Below, in pieces: positions 61,625 to 64,000 of a stretch of DNA of 64,000 nucleotides (its first letter is position 1; each line of letters opens with the position of its first letter). The notes beneath the pieces were generated by a model. That model was not told where the DNA came from. It made no database searches and saw nothing but the letters and a program-made list of their open reading frames with translations. The stretch is taken from positions 1 to 64,000 of the forward strand of contig JAGBQJ010000036.1 of NCBI GenBank assembly GCA_017632935.1, given 5' to 3'. The position numbers and the translations under genes are program-made. Source of the DNA: Bacteroidales bacterium (GTDB lineage Bacteria; Bacteroidota; Bacteroidia; Bacteroidales; F082).

Positions 61625-63286
61625 ATGGGTACATTAGCAACTCTATGGCAAGAACATAGGACGATGATGGTATTCTTCATTGTCTTGATTGTTGTCATTC
61701 CTTTCTTGATCTTCTATCTTAACAAGGCCAAGAAAGAGCATCCTAAAGGCTTGATAGCCGCTGCCTTGAGTAACATGGGCGAGCGCTTCGGCTATTACAT
61801 CATGAACGCCGTATTGGTGTTGTTCATCTGCTCCAAGTTTGGTATTTCCGACGGAACGTCGGGCCTCATTTTTGGTGTGTTCTATTTTTTGATTTATATG
61901 CTTGCGCTCCCTGGCGGTATTATCGCCGACCGCTCGCAGAATTACAAGAAAACCATCATCACGGGTATCGTTGTGATGGCCCTGGGTTATGGATTGTTAT
62001 CCATCCCTGTGTTCAGTGATGGTGGCAACGCCATGTCTTGGCCGTTCTTCCTTGCCATGTTTGCATTGCTGCTCATTGCTTGCGGTAACGGTCTCTTCAA
62101 GGGCAACCTGCAAGCCATCGTAGGTCAGTTGTACGACGACTTCGAAGCCGAGGCTGCCAAGAAAGGTCCCGAGGCGCTTGCAGCAGCCAAGGAGAAACGT
62201 GACAACGGCTTCCAGATTTTCTACGTGTTCATCAACATCGGTGGTGTGATTGCTCCGTTTGTGGCCCCCCTCATCCGTGACTGGTACCTGAAGACCAAGG
62301 ATTTGATTTATAATGCAGACCTCCCGCGTCTGTGCCACAAGTTCATCATGGGCACGATGGAGGGCAACGACATGGACAATCTCAATGCAATTTCGCAGAC
62401 TTTCTCTGGCGCGACCGAGAACCTCGCTAGTTTCTGCCAAAACTACCTGCATGTGTACAATACGGGTGTTCACTACTCCTTCATCATTTCGGTGGTCGCC
62501 ATGCTGATTTCTTTGGCTATCTTCGTTGCTGTTCGTCATAAGTTGCCGAATCCTGTGAAGAAAGAAAAAGCCGATGTGCAACAATATTCCGAAGCTGACC
62601 GTTTGGCTGATGCCAAGGAGATCAAGCAGCGTATGATGGCTTTGTATGCAGTTCTTGTTATCGCTATGTTCTTCTGGTTCTCCTTCCACCAGAATGCCCA
62701 ATCGTTGACGATTTTTGCCCGCGACTTCGTGGATACCAGTGCGCTTCCGCCTGAGATCCTGCAATTCATCAACCCGTTCTTCGTGATCGTGTTGACGCCT
62801 ATCATCATGTGGATTTTCGCTGCGCTGGCTCGCAAGGGCAAGGAAGTTTCCACGCCGAAGAAGATTGCGCTCGGTATGTTCATTGCCGCATGTGCTTATC
62901 TATTCCTGATTTGCATTGCGGTGGCAAACAACTATCCTTCTGGCAACGCTTTCAAGGCTCTGCCTGAGGCTGACAAGATGGCCATGAAGACCACACCGTA
63001 TGTTATGATCGCTACATACTTCTTCCTTACGGTGGCCGAGTTGTTCATTTCGCCTTTGGGACTGTCGTTCGTCTCGAAGATTGCGCCGCGTCACATGGTC
63101 GGCAAGTGCCAAGGTTTGTGGTTGGCTGCCACGGGTATTGGTAACCTCTTCATCTTCCTTGGTGTCAGAATGCTCAATTCCTTCCCGCATCAGTGGATGA
63201 CTTGGGGTGTCTTCGCCTTTATTTGCCTTGCCTCCATGGCCATTATGCTTGGCATGTTGAAATGGCTTGAAAGAGTCGCGAAATAA
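61625..63286 (+). CDS. proton-dependent oligopeptide transporter (POT/PTR family)
   Basis: A 553-residue inner membrane symporter for di- and tripeptides. An extra N-terminal membrane segment (about 14-34) precedes the 12-helix core. The family motif SNMGERFGYYIMNAVL (about 49-64) carries the ExxER-type proton site, and GNGLFKGNLQAIVGQLY is the second signature. Central charged insertions (about 165-195, 310-340) separate the bundles. A second, related transporter follows directly, so local duplication is likely. Confidence 0.9.
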   Translation: MGTLATLWQEHRTMMVFFIVLIVVIPFLIFYLNKAKKEHPKGLIAAALSNMGERFGYYIMNAVLVLFICSKFGISDGTSGLIFGVFYFLIYMLALPGGIIADRSQNYKKTIITGIVVMALGYGLLSIPVFSDGGNAMSWPFFLAMFALLLIACGNGLFKGNLQAIVGQLYDDFEAEAAKKGPEALAAAKEKRDNGFQIFYVFINIGGVIAPFVAPLIRDWYLKTKDLIYNADLPRLCHKFIMGTMEGNDMDNLNAISQTFSGATENLASFCQNYLHVYNTGVHYSFIISVVAMLISLAIFVAVRHKLPNPVKKEKADVQQYSEADRLADAKEIKQRMMALYAVLVIAMFFWFSFHQNAQSLTIFARDFVDTSALPPEILQFINPFFVIVLTPIIMWIFAALARKGKEVSTPKKIALGMFIAACAYLFLICIAVANNYPSGNAFKALPEADKMAMKTTPYVMIATYFFLTVAELFISPLGLSFVSKIAPRHMVGKCQGLWLAATGIGNLFIFLGVRMLNSFPHQWMTWGVFAFICLASMAIMLGMLKWLERVAK

Positions 63287-63303
63287 TAACAAATAAAATG
63301 AAA

Positions 63304-63333
63304 GGAAAGGGCTTGCGCAAGCAAGCCTTTTCC
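63304..63333 (+). terminator. terminator-like hairpin between the two POT genes
   Basis: GGAAAGGGCTTGC pairs with GCAAGCCTTTTCC around GCAA with one mismatch. Short repeats of AACTCCTAACTA lie between it and the next start. Confidence 0.65.
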
Positions 63334-63369
63334 ATTTAACTCCTAACTATTAACTCCAAACTCCTAACT

Positions 63370-64000
63370 ATGTTCAAGGGTCATCCAAAAGGGCTTTATG
63401 CCCTCGCCCTCGCCAACACGGGCGAACGCTTCGGCTACTATACCATGTTGGCCATCTTTGTGCTGTTCCTGCAGGCCAAGTTTGGCTACAACGAAGCACA
63501 AGCGGGTCAAATCTATGGCATCTTCCTCGGATGCGTCTATTTCATGCCCCTCATTGGCGGTATGCTCGCCGACCGTTTCGGTTACGGCAAGATGGTGCGA
63601 ATTGGCATTGTGGTGATGTTTTTGGGTTATCTTCTGTTGGCTGTGCCTATGGCTACCACAACGGCTAAGGTCACCATGTTCTCCGCCTTGGCACTCATCG
63701 CCATCGGAACGGGTCTGTTCAAGGGCAACCTGCAGGTGATGGTGGGTAACCTCTACGACGAGGCCAAATATAGCGCCTTCCGCGACAATGGCTTCAGCCT
63801 GTTCTATATGGCCATCAATATTGGATCGATGTTCGCACCTATGGCAGCCACCAAGGTCACAGACTTGTTCTTGGGCAAAGCAGGCTTCAGCTATGTGCCG
63901 CAGATTCCTTCGCTGGCGCACCAGTATCTGGACGGAACGATTACAGCCGATGCTTTGTCCACTTTTGAGGCTTTGGCGGTGCAGCAGGGCGGCAATGTCA
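63370..64000 (+). CDS. proton-dependent oligopeptide transporter, partial (cut by window end)
   Basis: The first 210 residues of a second POT transporter. ALANTGERFGYYTMLAIF (about 13-30) is the ExxER-type motif, and GTGLFKGNLQVMVGNLY the second signature. It aligns with the preceding gene but lacks the extra N-terminal helix. The frame is open at the window edge, so the C-terminal part is not visible. Confidence 0.88.
   Translation, partial: MFKGHPKGLYALALANTGERFGYYTMLAIFVLFLQAKFGYNEAQAGQIYGIFLGCVYFMPLIGGMLADRFGYGKMVRIGIVVMFLGYLLLAVPMATTTAKVTMFSALALIAIGTGLFKGNLQVMVGNLYDEAKYSAFRDNGFSLFYMAINIGSMFAPMAATKVTDLFLGKAGFSYVPQIPSLAHQYLDGTITADALSTFEALAVQQGGNV

Overview
This window is a stretch of chromosome from a member of the Bacteroidetes, most likely an uncultured Bacteroidales. 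The evidence is the promoter style (the Bacteroidetes -7 box TAnnTTTG, very often TATTTTTG, in front of many genes), three gingipain-type C25 proteases with type IX secretion (T9SS) C-terminal sorting domains, a TonB receptor paired with DUF4249 lipoproteins, Fibrobacter-paralogous-domain lipoproteins, and a long FtsZ with a Bacteroidetes-type tail. No CRISPR array, tRNA gene or complete insertion sequence was recognised.

Layout. 1-1.7 kb: the 3' end of a 5S rRNA gene with its terminator, then cdsA-psd (phospholipid synthesis). 1.7-10.5 kb: a damage-response / mutagenesis set, namely a short second DNA polymerase III alpha subunit, a DinB-type Y-family polymerase and a LexA-like HTH-S24 regulator. 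The alpha subunit gene and the dinB/regulator intergenic region share an identical 23-bp box that looks like a common operator. Between the two polymerase genes sit an A+T-richer lipoprotein gene and a RloA/RloB pair (ATPase plus TOPRIM-like partner, probable phage defence). 10.5-13.6 kb: mutS2 and engB. 13.6-14.7 kb: at least three copies of a structured, palindrome-rich repeat surrounding a GIY-YIG nuclease gene.

14.7-29.6 kb: the division and cell wall (dcw) cluster, mraZ-rsmH-ftsL-ftsI-murE-mraY-(murD remnant)-ftsW-murG-murC-ftsQ-ftsA-ftsZ, tightly packed with mostly overlapping or near-abutting genes and ending in a terminator. Its most striking feature is that the murD position holds only a 187-residue C-terminal-domain protein; the UDP-binding and ATPase domains are absent.

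29.7-46.7 kb: a secretion and surface region with three C25 proteases, an RNA 2'-O-methyltransferase, a HAD nucleotidase, a TonB-dependent receptor with two DUF4249 lipoproteins, and a TerB/DnaJ protein. 46.8-52.6 kb: S41 protease, a divergent pair of transcription units (LPS-core-type glycosyltransferase plus TsaC/Sua5; VWA-type membrane protein) and a SlyD-like isomerase. 52.6-58.8 kb: an A+T-rich accessory region with Fibrobacter-paralogous-domain lipoproteins, a DUF4143 ATPase bounded by matching 49-bp palindromes, a strongly structured non-coding segment, small secreted proteins that share leader sequences, and a collapsed gene copy. 58.8-64 kb: valS and two POT-family peptide transporters, the second cut by the window end.
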